Assembly: GCA_003327435.1 (NCBI GenBank) | Contig: QOQV01000001.1 | Span: forward strand, 62,001 to 126,000 | Direction of reading: 5' to 3' | Origin: Ignavibacteriota bacterium | GTDB taxonomy: Bacteria; Bacteroidota; Ignavibacteria; UBA10030; BY39 | Length of the DNA stretch: 64,000 bases | Shown: positions 33,898 through 43,875 of the stretch, in pieces | Layout: each line of letters starts with the position of its first letter | Position numbering within the stretch: the stretch's first letter is position 1 | Notes under the pieces: generated by a model | What the model was told of the DNA's origin: nothing | The model's database searches: none | What the model saw: only the letters and a program-made list of their open reading frames with translations | Position numbers and translations under genes: made by a program

Positions 33898-35121
33898 TTA
33901 CTTTTTATCCATTAGTATCAAGTGACCAAGTTTGTCACGCTTTGTTTTCAAATATTTTTCATTATGCGGTTGAGGTTTAACTTCCAGAGGGATTCTTTCA
34001 ACAATTTCTAATCCATAGCCCTCAAGGCCAACAATTTTTTTAGGGTTGTTAGTAAGCAATCTAATTTTCCGTACACCTAAATCTAAAAGAATTTGTGCAC
34101 CAATACCATAATCTCTTAAATCGGCTCTAAATCCCAATTTTTCGTTGGCTTCTACAGTATCAAGTCCTTCATCTTGTAACCTGTAAGCTCGAATTTTTCC
34201 ACTCAATCCAATTCCTCTGCCCTCCTGTCGCATATAGAGAACAACACCAGAGCCAGCTTCATTAATTATTTTGAGTGCACTCTGTAATTGATCATTACAA
34301 TCACAACGCAATGACCCGAAAACATCTCCTGTTAAGCATTCAGAGTGAACTCTCACGAGTGTTGGTTTATCAGGAGATATTTCCCCTTTAACCAGTGCTA
34401 CATGATCCTTTGAATCGGTTTCACTGTGATACAATATAATTTTAAAATCTCCGAATTTAGTTGGCAAAAAAGCATTGCTAACTGGATGAACCAATTTTTC
34501 GCTTTGTAAGCGATATTGTATTAAATCTTTAATTGTTATGATGCTTAAATTAAATTCCTCAGCAATTTTTATTAATTGAGGAACGCGAGCCATCGTTCCA
34601 TCCTCATTTAAAATTTCACAAATAACACCAGCCGGGTAAAGATTTGCAAGTTTACATAAATCGATTACAGCTTCGGTATGGCCTGCCCTTCGGAGAACAC
34701 CACCTTCCATTGCTCGGAGTGGGAAAATATGTCCCGGTCTTGCTAAATCGCTTGGTTTTGTTTTTGGATCTATTAATGCTTTAATAGTTGCTGCCCTATC
34801 ATAGGCTGATACACCTGTTGTTGTTCCATGAATATAATCAACAGATATTGTAAAGGGTGTTTCATGGAGAGAAGTATTGTTCTGCACCATAAAATTTAAA
34901 CCTAATTCCTCAGCTCTTTTATTAGTTATCGGTGCACAGATAATACCTCTTCCGTGTTTTGCCATAAAGTTTATGAATTCAGGAGTACATTTTTCAGCAG
35001 GAATTGTAAAATCCCCTTCATCTTCACGATCTTCATCATCAACGATTATCACAATTTTACCATTGCGATAATCTTCAATCGCATCTTCGATCCTATCAAA
35101 TTTATGTTTTTTGCTATCCAT
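33898..35121 (-). CDS. ribBA: Bifunctional 3,4-dihydroxy-2-butanone-4-phosphate synthase / GTP cyclohydrolase II
   Basis: This 407-residue fusion supplies both precursors of riboflavin. The RibB half (about 1-205) has [44 protein letters not shown] and [11 protein letters not shown]. The RibA half (about 210-407) has [18 protein letters not shown], with zinc cysteines in that stretch and in CDCNDQ, then [20 protein letters not shown] and a final [12 protein letters not shown]. No FMN riboswitch is seen ahead of it; it follows yajC by 8 bp and ends at the 33805-33850 terminator. The other rib genes are 7 kb away. Confidence 0.97.
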   Translation of the reverse strand: MDSKKHKFDRIEDAIEDYRNGKIVIIVDDEDREDEGDFTIPAEKCTPEFINFMAKHGRGIICAPITNKRAEELGLNFMVQNNTSLHETPFTISVDYIHGTTTGVSAYDRAATIKALIDPKTKPSDLARPGHIFPLRAMEGGVLRRAGHTEAVIDLCKLANLYPAGVICEILNEDGTMARVPQLIKIAEEFNLSIITIKDLIQYRLQSEKLVHPVSNAFLPTKFGDFKIILYHSETDSKDHVALVKGEISPDKPTLVRVHSECLTGDVFGSLRCDCNDQLQSALKIINEAGSGVVLYMRQEGRGIGLSGKIRAYRLQDEGLDTVEANEKLGFRADLRDYGIGAQILLDLGVRKIRLLTNNPKKIVGLEGYGLEIVERIPLEVKPQPHNEKYLKTKRDKLGHLILMDKK

Positions 35122-35129
35122 TAGAAAAA

Positions 35130-35471
35130 TTATTCACCTAATTTTGGTGCATCAGTTTCAGTTTGACCTGCTTTAGTTGAAATTGCAGATTTTTCAAACT
35201 TAACTTTTACATTATCTGCGATCTGTATTAAAACGGTTTTTTCATCCATTCCAACAACCGTACCATGAACGCCACCAATAGTTATTACTTTGTCGCCTTT
35301 TTGTATAGAATCTAACATCTTTTGTCTTTCTTTCTGGCGTTTTTGTTGTGGTCTAATTATCATAAAATAGAATATTGCAATAATTGCTGCAAACATTATT
35401 AGGGTAGATGCTATTCCGCCACCACTACCCTGACCTTGAGGTGCCATTGCTATTAAATTTAATATTTCCAA
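35130..35471 (-). CDS. yajC: Preprotein translocase accessory subunit YajC
   Basis: YajC associates with SecDF at the inner membrane. The 113-residue protein has one N-terminal helix ([19 protein letters not shown], about 20-38), then [21 protein letters not shown] and the conserved [19 protein letters not shown]. The start is TTG at 35471 with AAGGAG about 7 bases upstream. It lies 1 bp after tgt, the usual tgt-yajC pairing, and 8 bp before ribBA. secD and secF do not follow. Confidence 0.93.
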   Translation of the reverse strand: MEILNLIAMAPQGQGSGGGIASTLIMFAAIIAIFYFMIIRPQQKRQKERQKMLDSIQKGDKVITIGGVHGTVVGMDEKTVLIQIADNVKVKFEKSAISTKAGQTETDAPKLGE

Positions 35472-35472
35472 G

Positions 35473-36609
35473 TTATTCTCCTTTGTTTGTTATTCTTGTA
35501 TTGATTTGATTTAATAAACTTCTTTTCCATTCTTGAAAATTCTTATTTAATATCGCTTTTCTGGCTTCTCTTGTCAACCAGTGGTAAAAAGCTAAATTAT
35601 GTATTGTTGCCAGTTGTAAAGCAAGTATCTCTTTAACCATAAAAAGATGACGAATATATGCTCTCGAAAAGTTTTTACATGTATAGCATTCACAATTTGA
35701 ATCAATGGAAGTTTCATCTTCTTTAAAAATTGAATTCCTTATCGAAAGAGTTCCTTTTCTTGTGAAGAACATTGCATTCCGTCCGTTTCGAGTTGGCATT
35801 ACACAATCAAACATATCTACGCCTGATTCTATTCCTTCAAGAATATCTTCAGGTGTACCTACACCCATTAAGTATCTGGGTTTCTCAAATGGTAATTTCT
35901 CAGTACAAATTTTAGTCATTTCGTACATTAAATCTTTTGGTTCACCAACTGATAATCCACCAATTGCATAACCGTCGAAATCAACTTCAATCAACTCGTT
36001 TACAGATTTTCTTCTTAAATCAGGATAAACACTACCCTGTACTATTCCAAAAATTGCTTGAGTATGAGAATACAAAGTTGATGTTTTTTTAAATTGATTT
36101 TTACATCTAATTGCCCAGTCGGTAGTGAGTTCCTGTGACTTACTCGCATATTCGTAGCTTGCTGGATACGGTACACATTCGTCCAATACCAACATAATAT
36201 CTGAACCAAGATATCTTTGTATATCAATCACAGTCTCCGGTGTAAAAAAATGTTTTGAACCATCAATGTGAGATTGAAAATATACACCATCTTTAGATAT
36301 TTTATTTAAATCTGCCAAGCTGAATATCTGGTATCCACCACTATCAGTAAGAATACTCTGATTCCATCCAATAAATTTATGCAGTCCACCGAATCGATGT
36401 ATCAGCTCAACTCCAGGTCTAAGATAAATGTGATATGTGTTACCTAAAATTATCTTTGTATCTATTTCAAGAAGTTCTCTATGTTCAATAGCTTTAACCG
36501 CGCCCTGAGTACCAACTGGCATAAAAACTGGTGTTTCTATTTTACTATGATCAGTTTCAATTACACCGGCTCGCGCATTATTATCGATATTTATAAGAAT
36601 AAATTTCAA
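35473..36609 (-). CDS. tgt: Queuine/preQ1 tRNA-ribosyltransferase (Tgt)
   Basis: Tgt exchanges guanine 34 of GUN-anticodon tRNAs for preQ1, toward queuosine. The 378-residue protein shows PVFMPVGTQGAVKAI (about 28-42), LTDSGGYQIFSLADL with the catalytic Asp (about 89), FDGYAIGGLSVGEP, YLMGVGTPEDIL and the nucleophile region GVDMFDCVMPTRNGRNAMF. The zinc site is CECYTCKNFSRAYIRHLF. The start is TTG at 36609, matching the family start MKF. The gene leads yajC and ribBA. Confidence 0.96.
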   Translation of the reverse strand: MKFILINIDNNARAGVIETDHSKIETPVFMPVGTQGAVKAIEHRELLEIDTKIILGNTYHIYLRPGVELIHRFGGLHKFIGWNQSILTDSGGYQIFSLADLNKISKDGVYFQSHIDGSKHFFTPETVIDIQRYLGSDIMLVLDECVPYPASYEYASKSQELTTDWAIRCKNQFKKTSTLYSHTQAIFGIVQGSVYPDLRRKSVNELIEVDFDGYAIGGLSVGEPKDLMYEMTKICTEKLPFEKPRYLMGVGTPEDILEGIESGVDMFDCVMPTRNGRNAMFFTRKGTLSIRNSIFKEDETSIDSNCECYTCKNFSRAYIRHLFMVKEILALQLATIHNLAFYHWLTREARKAILNKNFQEWKRSLLNQINTRITNKGE

Positions 36610-36653
36610 ATTCTAACTAAATTTAATGAAATTTAATGGAATAAACAAACCCA

Positions 36654-37871
36654 TCATTTTTCAATTTTTAATTCAACTAACTCAATACGTGTTTTACTGG
36701 CTTTCAATATTTTGAATTTGAATTTATTTACTTTGACAATTTCTCCTACCTTTGGAATTTTCCCAGTTTTTTCAGTAATAAACCCGCCTAAAGTGACGGC
36801 TTCATCAGAATAAATATCTAAATTATACTTTTCATTTAGTAAATCTAATTCAATTCTACCACTGAAAATATATGTGTTATTATCTAACTTTTTATTAAAA
36901 GAACTCCAATAATCCTTTCCTTCAGCAATATCACCAATTATTTCCTCCAAAAGCTTTCGATATGTTATCAGACCTGCTGTTCCTCCAAACTCGTCTACAA
37001 CAACTGATATATATTTGCGTTCGTATTGAAATTTTATTAATAGATCTGAACACTTCAACGATTCTGGAATATAAATGACCGGTTTAATTATTTTATCTAT
37101 ACTTACCTGCTCTTCCAGTAAGTCTTTTATTTCAATATAGCCCAAAATATTGTCTATATTATTTTCATAAATGATAACTTTATCTTCCTGATATTTACTC
37201 ATAATATCAATAATGTCTTTCATTTCAGCATTCTTATTCACACCGATAATTTCTGTTCTTGGGATCATAATTTCTTTTACAACCCTATCCATTAGTTCAA
37301 GAGACTTTATAAAATATGAGGTTTCATCCGTTTCCTCTTGAAGTTTTTCACTTGATCTTACAAGGTTATAAAAATCCTCTCGAGTATAACTCAATCTATC
37401 CGAAGTATCAACGACTTTAACAATTTGGATCAATTTATTAACGATGTAATTTAATACTGCAATAATAGGGAAAAAAATTATTTTACTTATTATTAAAAAT
37501 ATTGTGAAAGGATAAATAAATTTATCTGCATTTTCACGAAAAAAAACCTTGGGTATTATCTCACTAAAAACTAACAATAAAAATGCAGTTATCAGCATAA
37601 CATATACTGGTTCTAAAGAAAATAATTTATTTATAATTATGGCAAAGGTAGAAGAAAATGCAATGTCAAAAATATTTGTACCAACGAGTGATATAATTAA
37701 AAAATCTTTAGGATTGTTAAGATAGTTGAGAGCAACCTTCGCAGTAAATTCACCTTTTTGGGTTTTAAGTTCCACCTTTAATTTACTGACCACAACAAAA
37801 ACAATCTCAGAACCAGCATATAATGCAGCAAGAATAATTAGGAGTATTAAAATTATAATTTCAACTAACAT
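36654..37871 (-). CDS. CNNM/CorC-type (hemolysin C-like) membrane protein with CBS pair
   Basis: This 405-residue protein has a DUF21/CNNM membrane domain (about 1-185; helices LVEIIILILLIILAALYAGSE, FLIISLVGTNIFDIAFS, MLITAFLLLVFSEIIPK). A CBS pair follows (about 195-315, MIPRTEIIGV, YISVVVDEFGGTAGLIT), then a CorC_HlyC C-terminal domain (about 320-405). Family members are linked to Mg2+ or Co2+ transport or its regulation; the ligand is not evident. VanZ lies 11 bp upstream and the next gene, tgt, starts 44 bp downstream. Confidence 0.88.
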   Translation of the reverse strand: MLVEIIILILLIILAALYAGSEIVFVVVSKLKVELKTQKGEFTAKVALNYLNNPKDFLIISLVGTNIFDIAFSSTFAIIINKLFSLEPVYVMLITAFLLLVFSEIIPKVFFRENADKFIYPFTIFLIISKIIFFPIIAVLNYIVNKLIQIVKVVDTSDRLSYTREDFYNLVRSSEKLQEETDETSYFIKSLELMDRVVKEIMIPRTEIIGVNKNAEMKDIIDIMSKYQEDKVIIYENNIDNILGYIEIKDLLEEQVSIDKIIKPVIYIPESLKCSDLLIKFQYERKYISVVVDEFGGTAGLITYRKLLEEIIGDIAEGKDYWSSFNKKLDNNTYIFSGRIELDLLNEKYNLDIYSDEAVTLGGFITEKTGKIPKVGEIVKVNKFKFKILKASKTRIELVELKIEK

Positions 37872-37882
37872 AATGTAAATAA

Positions 37883-38269
37883 TTAAACTTTATCTTCCCT
37901 AACATATTTTAATTTTTTCTGAAATACTATTGATAGAATTCCTCCAATTAAATCAGCAACGAAATCAAAAAAATCTGTTGTACGTCCAGGAATTAATCCT
38001 TGATACAACTCATCTATAACACCAAATATGGCTACGATTATAATTACATAAGTTGCAATTTTTTTAAAACTATAACTTACTCCTTTTGAGTGATTGATTG
38101 ATCTAAAAACCAGGTAACCGAAAACAAAAAAAGCAAAAATATGAACAATCTTATCAATTCCAAAAATTTGTATATTTGGAATTTTATCAGAAGGTATTGA
38201 TGAGACTATAAAAATTATTAATCCCCAAATAAACGGTGGGAGATGGTATCTTGAGAAAGAATTCAGCAA
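37883..38269 (-). CDS. VanZ-family small membrane protein
   Basis: This 128-residue protein has four hydrophobic segments and the family's closing region DELYQGLIPGRTTDFFDFVADLIGG (in parts, DELYQGLIPGRTTDF and DFVADLIGG). The start includes PPFIWGLIIFIVSSIPSDK. Named after VanZ of teicoplanin resistance, most family members have no assigned role. The start is TTG at 38269, overlapping the nnr stop by 7 bp, with a purine-rich GGGGA upstream. No Van-cluster genes are nearby. Confidence 0.82.
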   Translation of the reverse strand: MLNSFSRYHLPPFIWGLIIFIVSSIPSDKIPNIQIFGIDKIVHIFAFFVFGYLVFRSINHSKGVSYSFKKIATYVIIIVAIFGVIDELYQGLIPGRTTDFFDFVADLIGGILSIVFQKKLKYVREDKV

Positions 38270-39846
38270 TTATATTTTCCCCTTTCAATCAGTTTAATAG
38301 CATCGGGTATATATTTTTGTATATCAGTTGCTGTTAAACTTTTTATGCCTAAATTTAATTTTGCAATGTCTCCAGCCAAGCCATGTAAGTATACACCTGC
38401 TATAGATGCATCCTCTGCGTTCAAACCCTGAGCGAACAAACCTGATATTATTCCAGATAAAACATCACCTGAGCCTGCAGTTGCCATACCTGGATTTCCT
38501 GTGGAGTTTATATAGACACGATTATCTGGTGTTACAGTAATGGTTGGAGCACCTTTTAAAACCAAAACAAGATTAAATTTTTTTGCAAACTCTCTTGAAA
38601 CTGCGAATTTATTTTTTTCGATTTCTTCAACTGTAGATCTGGTTAATCTTGAAAATTCTCCCATATGAGGTGTTATAATAAGTTGTTTCGATTTTCTTCG
38701 TTTCAAAATCTTCAGTTCATTAGAAAGAATTGTTATTGCATCAGCATCTATTACTATTTTTTTACCAAATTCATAGATGATTTTTATTACTAATTCTGCT
38801 GTTTCATCATTTGTGGAAATTCCGGGTCCGATAGCTAATACATCAGCCCATTTAAGATGTTTTTGAATTTTTTCGTATGAATTCAAGGATAATGATCCGT
38901 TTTTAGTGGAATCAAGTGGAAATACCATCACTTCAGTTAGTTTGCGCGCTAATATCGGATATACTTTATCAGGTGTACCTAATATTACTGCTCCTGCTCC
39001 AGTTTTAATTGCTGAGAGTGATGTCAATGCTGATGCTCCCGTATAACCTACTGAACCAGCTAAAACCAAAACTTTTCCAACGCTGTACTTATGAGCTGTT
39101 TTTTCCCGAACAGGAAATATGTTACGAATATCGGAAAGTGTTACTTCATATGTCTTGAACTTAAATTTTTTCGATAGAAATCTCGGTATAGAGATATCAA
39201 CAAGCTTTAAATCTTCTATATAATTTACTGAATTACCAATAAGTAAGCCTGTTTTTTTAAATCCCATTGTTACTGTCAAATTTGACTTTACTGCATCATT
39301 TTCAACAGAGCCAGTTGTACCATTAACGCCTGAGGGTATATCAATAGATATTACTGGTATTGATTGTGAATTAATCCATTTTACGATTTTCAGAAAAAAA
39401 TCATCTAAGGTTCCAGTAAAACCTGTACCAAAAATTGCATCAACTATGAAATCAAATTTTGGGAATTTATGGAGCATATTAAAATTCTTAAATCCCAAAA
39501 CTTTTAAATTTTGCCGTGCTTCCCTGTTTTTTAAAATATTAATAAGTATATCAAAATTAATCTTTGCATCTCCTGTAATTTGTTCTTTTTTTGTCAATAA
39601 GAGAACCGTAACATTTGCACCTAAATTATATAGATATCTTGCAACGACAAATCCATCACCTCCATTATTCCCTTTTCCGCAAATAACTAAAAAATTTTTT
39701 TTATCGATTGCTCCGTATTTTTTAATAATATGTGCGACAATTCCCCTGCCAGCATTTTCCATCAGAACACATCCAGGAATACCAATAGAATCAATAGTGA
39801 TTCTATCAATATTTCTCATTTCCTCGGGTGTTAAGACCGGATTCAT
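38263..39846 (-). CDS. nnr: Bifunctional NAD(P)HX epimerase / ADP-dependent NAD(P)HX dehydratase
   Basis: Nnr repairs hydrated NADH and NADPH. The N-terminal epimerase domain (about 1-215) contains LTPEEMRNIDRITIDS, CGKGNNGGDGFVVARYL (about 52-68) and FDFIVDAIFGTGFTG. The C-terminal dehydratase (about 230-527, ribokinase-like) has KVLVLAGSVGYTGAS, IAIGPGIST and GNPGMATAGSGDVLSG. At 527 residues it is the usual fused length. It follows nuoN by 2 bp and overlaps VanZ by 7 bp. Confidence 0.96.
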   Translation of the reverse strand: MNPVLTPEEMRNIDRITIDSIGIPGCVLMENAGRGIVAHIIKKYGAIDKKNFLVICGKGNNGGDGFVVARYLYNLGANVTVLLLTKKEQITGDAKINFDILINILKNREARQNLKVLGFKNFNMLHKFPKFDFIVDAIFGTGFTGTLDDFFLKIVKWINSQSIPVISIDIPSGVNGTTGSVENDAVKSNLTVTMGFKKTGLLIGNSVNYIEDLKLVDISIPRFLSKKFKFKTYEVTLSDIRNIFPVREKTAHKYSVGKVLVLAGSVGYTGASALTSLSAIKTGAGAVILGTPDKVYPILARKLTEVMVFPLDSTKNGSLSLNSYEKIQKHLKWADVLAIGPGISTNDETAELVIKIIYEFGKKIVIDADAITILSNELKILKRRKSKQLIITPHMGEFSRLTRSTVEEIEKNKFAVSREFAKKFNLVLVLKGAPTITVTPDNRVYINSTGNPGMATAGSGDVLSGIISGLFAQGLNAEDASIAGVYLHGLAGDIAKLNLGIKSLTATDIQKYIPDAIKLIERGKYNC

Positions 39847-39848
39847 AT

Positions 39849-41273
39849 TTAGAATAACCGCTCAATGATTTGCATTAACAAAGATGGGAAAATTCCGAAT
39901 ACAAACAAACCGAGAGCACTCAAAAAAATAATTGAGTTATTGATTGGGTTAAATGCTGTCGATATAGTGGTTTCGGCTTCTCTAAAATACATCAATACAA
40001 CCAATCTCAGATAATAATAAGCTGAGACGACCGACATCAACACACCTAAGACAGCAAGCCATGTTAAGTTAGCGTTTACAGCTGCTGCAAAAATATAATA
40101 CTTTCCAAAAAATCCCGCAAAGGGTGGTATTCCTGTTAATGAAAACATAAATATTGCCATTAGAGCAGAATGAAAAGGAAATTTTGTTGATAATCCAATG
40201 TAATCATCGAAGGTAAGATACTTTTCTTCATCTTTTTCGAATATAGAAAGAATTCCAAATGCGCCAATATTCATAAGGACATAAGCCGATAAATAAAATA
40301 ATATACCATTTTTACCGCCAGGGTTAGCGGATGCTAAACCAATCAACATATATCCTGCATGTGCAATACTTGAATATGCTAACATCCTTTTGATATTGTT
40401 TTGAGATATTGCGATTATATTACCAACAATCATCGATGCAGAAGCAAGTATAGCAAGAATCAGTTGAATTTTTGAATCAGCCAAAAGATTATCAGGAAAG
40501 ATCAATATTAATGCTGAAAATGCTGCCGCTTTGGCACCTGTAGACATAAATGCGGTTATAGTAGTGGGAGCGCCTTCATAAACATCAGGTACCCACATAT
40601 GAAATGGCACTGAGGCAACTTTAAAAGCTAAGCCAATAAGAACTAAACCGACTCCAATCCAGAACATTGTTGGCAGTGACGAGTTCGTCGAATAATATTC
40701 AATAATTTTAGCAATATTAGTTGTATTTGTAGTTCCATATATCAATGCTATTCCGTACAGCAGAAAGCCGGTCATAAAAGCACTAAGTAAAAAATATTTT
40801 AGTGCTGCTTCATTGGATTTCAATCGTTTACGCATAAAGCCGGCAAGGATATAAAGACAAATGGACATAAGTTCGATACCAAGAAATATGATGATTAAAT
40901 CTGCAGCATTCGCCATCAATATCATTCCGACCGTAGCAAATAATATTATTGCATAATATTCTCCATAATGTGTTCCAAGCTTATCAAGATAGTCTCTCGA
41001 TAGGAAAATAGTGAAAAGAGCTGATACCATAAATAACACACTAAAATAATTACCATAAGCCGAAAGGCGAAACATCTCAAAGAAACTTATTGTGGAGTCC
41101 TGAAAAATATCTATGGTCATTATTATCGAAACAACAATCCCAATAATTGATATCCAATAACTTAAAGTTGAACTTTTTCTTATTAAAGCTTCAATAATAA
41201 CCACAACAAATGCAGTAATTAATAATCCAAATATTGGTGTTAATGAATTTAAATCTTGTAAAGGAAATTGCAT
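39849..41273 (-). CDS. nuoN: NADH-quinone oxidoreductase subunit N
   Basis: NuoN is one of the three antiporter-like membrane subunits of complex I. The 474-residue protein has about 14 helices and family stretches ATVGMILMANAADLIIIFLG (about 113-132), ELMSICLYILAGF, SNEAALKYFLLSAF (the Lys of TM7 region), VPDVYEGAPTTITAFMSTGAKAA (in parts, FHMWVPDVYEGAPT) and RMLAYSSIAHAGYML. No other nuo genes are in the window. It is placed between riboflavin synthase (49 bp upstream) and nnr (2 bp downstream), which is unusual. Confidence 0.93.
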   Translation of the reverse strand: MQFPLQDLNSLTPIFGLLITAFVVVIIEALIRKSSTLSYWISIIGIVVSIIMTIDIFQDSTISFFEMFRLSAYGNYFSVLFMVSALFTIFLSRDYLDKLGTHYGEYYAIILFATVGMILMANAADLIIIFLGIELMSICLYILAGFMRKRLKSNEAALKYFLLSAFMTGFLLYGIALIYGTTNTTNIAKIIEYYSTNSSLPTMFWIGVGLVLIGLAFKVASVPFHMWVPDVYEGAPTTITAFMSTGAKAAAFSALILIFPDNLLADSKIQLILAILASASMIVGNIIAISQNNIKRMLAYSSIAHAGYMLIGLASANPGGKNGILFYLSAYVLMNIGAFGILSIFEKDEEKYLTFDDYIGLSTKFPFHSALMAIFMFSLTGIPPFAGFFGKYYIFAAAVNANLTWLAVLGVLMSVVSAYYYLRLVVLMYFREAETTISTAFNPINNSIIFLSALGLFVFGIFPSLLMQIIERLF

Positions 41274-41322
41274 TGAAATAACCTTTATTTTTTGCTAAAA
41301 ATAAGAAATTTGTTATTAATAT

Positions 41323-41970
41323 TCAAAAACCTAATTTTTTTAACTTTTCGAGTGTAATCTTGCTTTCTGGTTTATTTTGTAAAAGACCATTTAAATAATT
41401 AACTATATATTTTCCTATAATATCAAATTCAACATTAACTTTAGAACCAGGTTTTTTATTTTTTAGAATAGTATGCATCATTGTATACGGGATTATCGAC
41501 ACATCAAAACAGTTATCTGTAACATCTGATATGGTTAAACTAATCCCATCGATTGCAATAGAACCAACTTTGACTATATTAACCTTATTTTCATCGGGAA
41601 TTTGGATATTTATAATCCAGCTTTTAGTTAATTTCTTTAGAGATTTTATAGTACCTACGCAATCAACATGCCCCTGAACAATATGGCCATTTAAGCGATC
41701 ACTTACTGTTAGTGCCAATTCCAGATTTACTTCTTCACCTTGTTCCAAATATTTAAAAGTTGTTTTTTTGATTGTTTCTTCAACAGCTTCTACTTCGAAT
41801 TGGTTTTTTATTTTATTAATAACTGTCAGACAAACTCCATTGACTGCAATACTCTCGCCAAGTTTTAGTTGATTTACAACTTCAGGTGACTTGATTTTAA
41901 TTACTGTTGCATTACCAATTTTTTTTATTGAAGAGACAATTCCGATATTTGTAATTATTCCTGTAAACAT
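41323..41970 (-). CDS. ribE: Riboflavin synthase, alpha chain
   Basis: The enzyme disproportionates two lumazines into riboflavin. The 215-residue protein has two lumazine-binding repeats: MFTGIITNIGIVSSI with SIAVNGVCLTV (about 40-50), and HIVQGHVDCVGTI with SIAIDGISLTISDV (about 133-146). The C-terminal VEFDIIGKYIVNYL is typical. It follows ribD by 10 bp. No FMN riboswitch is seen. Confidence 0.95.
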   Translation of the reverse strand: MFTGIITNIGIVSSIKKIGNATVIKIKSPEVVNQLKLGESIAVNGVCLTVINKIKNQFEVEAVEETIKKTTFKYLEQGEEVNLELALTVSDRLNGHIVQGHVDCVGTIKSLKKLTKSWIINIQIPDENKVNIVKVGSIAIDGISLTISDVTDNCFDVSIIPYTMMHTILKNKKPGSKVNVEFDIIGKYIVNYLNGLLQNKPESKITLEKLKKLGF

Positions 41971-41980
41971 AATTATCCCA

Positions 41981-43084
41981 CTAGTATTTTATTTTTCCCT
42001 GAATCAAGATGTCATTAGAAATTTGTTCTATTTTGAGGTTTGATAATTCTAAAGGATTATTTATCGAACGTAATAAATTGTTTGAAACACTACTCAATCC
42101 ATTCCCTAATATTTTGGGTGCGATGAATATATAAGCACGATCTGCAAGTTTCTTTTTTAAGAATTCTGTAAACAAGGTCTGTCCACCCTCAACAAGTACT
42201 GAAGATATATTATATGCATAAAGTTTTTTGAGGATTTTTTTTAATGGAATTTTTTTGTTTTTACCTCTAACAGGGATGACCTTCACATCCTTCGATTGAA
42301 ATAATTTCACCTTCTGTTTTTTTGAACTATATTCTAATTGATCTACAAATAAAAATGTTGGTACCTTTTTAGCATCTATAAAAATATTATAGGATGGGCT
42401 TAATTGAAATCTTCCATCAAGTATAACTCTTATTGGATTTTTACCATTAACTAACCTTACTGTAAGTTGCGGATTATCAATCAGAACAGTATTAGCTCCA
42501 ATCATCACTGCATCATATTGGGAGCGTAAAATATGAACCCTTTTTCTTGATATGGAACTTGTAATCCATCTTGCTCGACTTTTTGAATCTGCTATTTTTG
42601 CATCAATTGTTTGTGCAATCTTTAAAGCAACGAAAGGTAATCTTTTCTGTATAAATTTAAAGAATGCTTCATTTAACTCAATTGCTTCACTTTTAAGAAC
42701 ATTTTCTATGACTTCAATTTTAGCTTCTTTTAATTTTCGAATTCCTGTTCCATTTACCAATGGATTTGGATCACGAGTGGCGATTATAACGCGTTTAATT
42801 TTTTTCTTGATAATCAAATCGACACACGGGGGTGTTTTCCCATAATGGCTACAGGGTTCAAGATTGACATAAAGGTCTGCTCCATTTGCCTGTGTTCCTG
42901 CGGAATTAATGGCATTTACCTCTGCATGAGCACCTCCAAAATATCGGTGGTAACCCTTCCCCACGATTTTTCCATTTTTTACGAGTACTGCACCTACCAT
43001 AGGATTTGGACTTACATAACCAGCACCTTTGAGAGCAAGGTCAAAACACATTTTCATATATTTTTCGTGTTCTGAATCCTTCAT
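41981..43084 (-). CDS. ribD: Bifunctional diaminohydroxyphosphoribosylaminopyrimidine deaminase / reductase
   Basis: RibD carries out the second and third steps of the GTP branch of riboflavin synthesis. The deaminase half (about 1-145) has the zinc motif GGAHAEVNAI (about 45-54) and LEPCSHYGKTPPCVDLI. The reductase half (about 150-367) has KIAQTIDAKIADSKSRARWI, GANTVLIDNPQLTVR and a late VLVEGGQTLFTEFL. It overlaps the SAM hydrolase gene by 4 bp and precedes ribE. Confidence 0.96.
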   Translation of the reverse strand: MKDSEHEKYMKMCFDLALKGAGYVSPNPMVGAVLVKNGKIVGKGYHRYFGGAHAEVNAINSAGTQANGADLYVNLEPCSHYGKTPPCVDLIIKKKIKRVIIATRDPNPLVNGTGIRKLKEAKIEVIENVLKSEAIELNEAFFKFIQKRLPFVALKIAQTIDAKIADSKSRARWITSSISRKRVHILRSQYDAVMIGANTVLIDNPQLTVRLVNGKNPIRVILDGRFQLSPSYNIFIDAKKVPTFLFVDQLEYSSKKQKVKLFQSKDVKVIPVRGKNKKIPLKKILKKLYAYNISSVLVEGGQTLFTEFLKKKLADRAYIFIAPKILGNGLSSVSNNLLRSINNPLELSNLKIEQISNDILIQGKIKY

Positions 43085-43869
43085 CTCAAAACAACTTTAA
43101 TTTTTGTACCAATTTTTACTTTATAAATTTTTGCAGCATTTTGATTTCGCATAGCTAATTCTAATAAATTACTGCTACCAACCAATCCGAATATCTTAGA
43201 ATTTCTCGCTTCTGAATAATATTTATAAAAATGATTTACATGAGTTTTTCCAATTTCAATGTATTGAATATCATCAATGTACTTATTATTTTCTATCAAA
43301 ATATTAGTGATTATATTTCCGAATCTGTCTATATATAAAATTTTCCCATTAATTGATTTATTCTTAACACTGGCTAAAGATAAAAAATACTCTGGTCTGG
43401 TCAAAGGTGTAGTTTCTGTTCCAAAGTTTTTTAGTGGGATACCTTTTGATATATATGCAGCAACAGGAGAAAATATATCCCTGCCATGAAATGTATTACT
43501 AATATTTTTTAAAAAATATTCCTTGTTCTCTAAATTGTAAATTTTTAATACTTCCTGATATGCAAAAATGTATTTCAATATACCATTATCAGGTGCAAGA
43601 AAGATATAATTTTTAGTTTTCACCATTAATATTTTTCTATTACTTCCAACACCTGGATCCACTACTGTAACAAATATAGTGGATTTCGGAAAATATTTAT
43701 AGGAAGTCCAGAGTACATAAGCAGCTTCATCAATATTTTGAGGACTAATATCGTGTGTAATATCTATTATATCAGTATTAGGTGCAATTGACTTTATAAC
43801 TCCCTTCATTACAGCAATGTAACCATCTTTTAAACCGAAATCTGTAAGAAGTGCGATAATTTTTCCCAT
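43081..43869 (-). CDS. S-adenosyl-L-methionine hydrolase (adenosine-forming), DUF62 family
   Basis: The 262-residue protein matches the SAM hydroxide adenosyltransferase (duf62) family. These cleave SAM to adenosine and methionine, and are related to fluorinases. Seen are LLTDFGLKDGYIAVMKGVI (about 7-25), DITHDISPQNIDEAAYVLW, VVDPGVGSNRKIL (about 68-80) and FHGRDIFSPVAAY. The second domain (about 170-262) is a small beta barrel with YIDRFGNIITNI. It is 6 bp after the Gfo/Idh gene and overlaps ribD by 4 bp. Physiological role is not established. Confidence 0.9.
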   Translation of the reverse strand: MGKIIALLTDFGLKDGYIAVMKGVIKSIAPNTDIIDITHDISPQNIDEAAYVLWTSYKYFPKSTIFVTVVDPGVGSNRKILMVKTKNYIFLAPDNGILKYIFAYQEVLKIYNLENKEYFLKNISNTFHGRDIFSPVAAYISKGIPLKNFGTETTPLTRPEYFLSLASVKNKSINGKILYIDRFGNIITNILIENNKYIDDIQYIEIGKTHVNHFYKYYSEARNSKIFGLVGSSNLLELAMRNQNAAKIYKVKIGTKIKVVLR

Positions 43870-43875
43870 AAAATT

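Noticed and set aside
33898-43084. Search for FMN riboswitches ahead of ribBA, ribD and ribE
   Set aside because: These genes sit 4-10 bp behind their neighbours and no conserved RFN element was seen in the nearby spacers.
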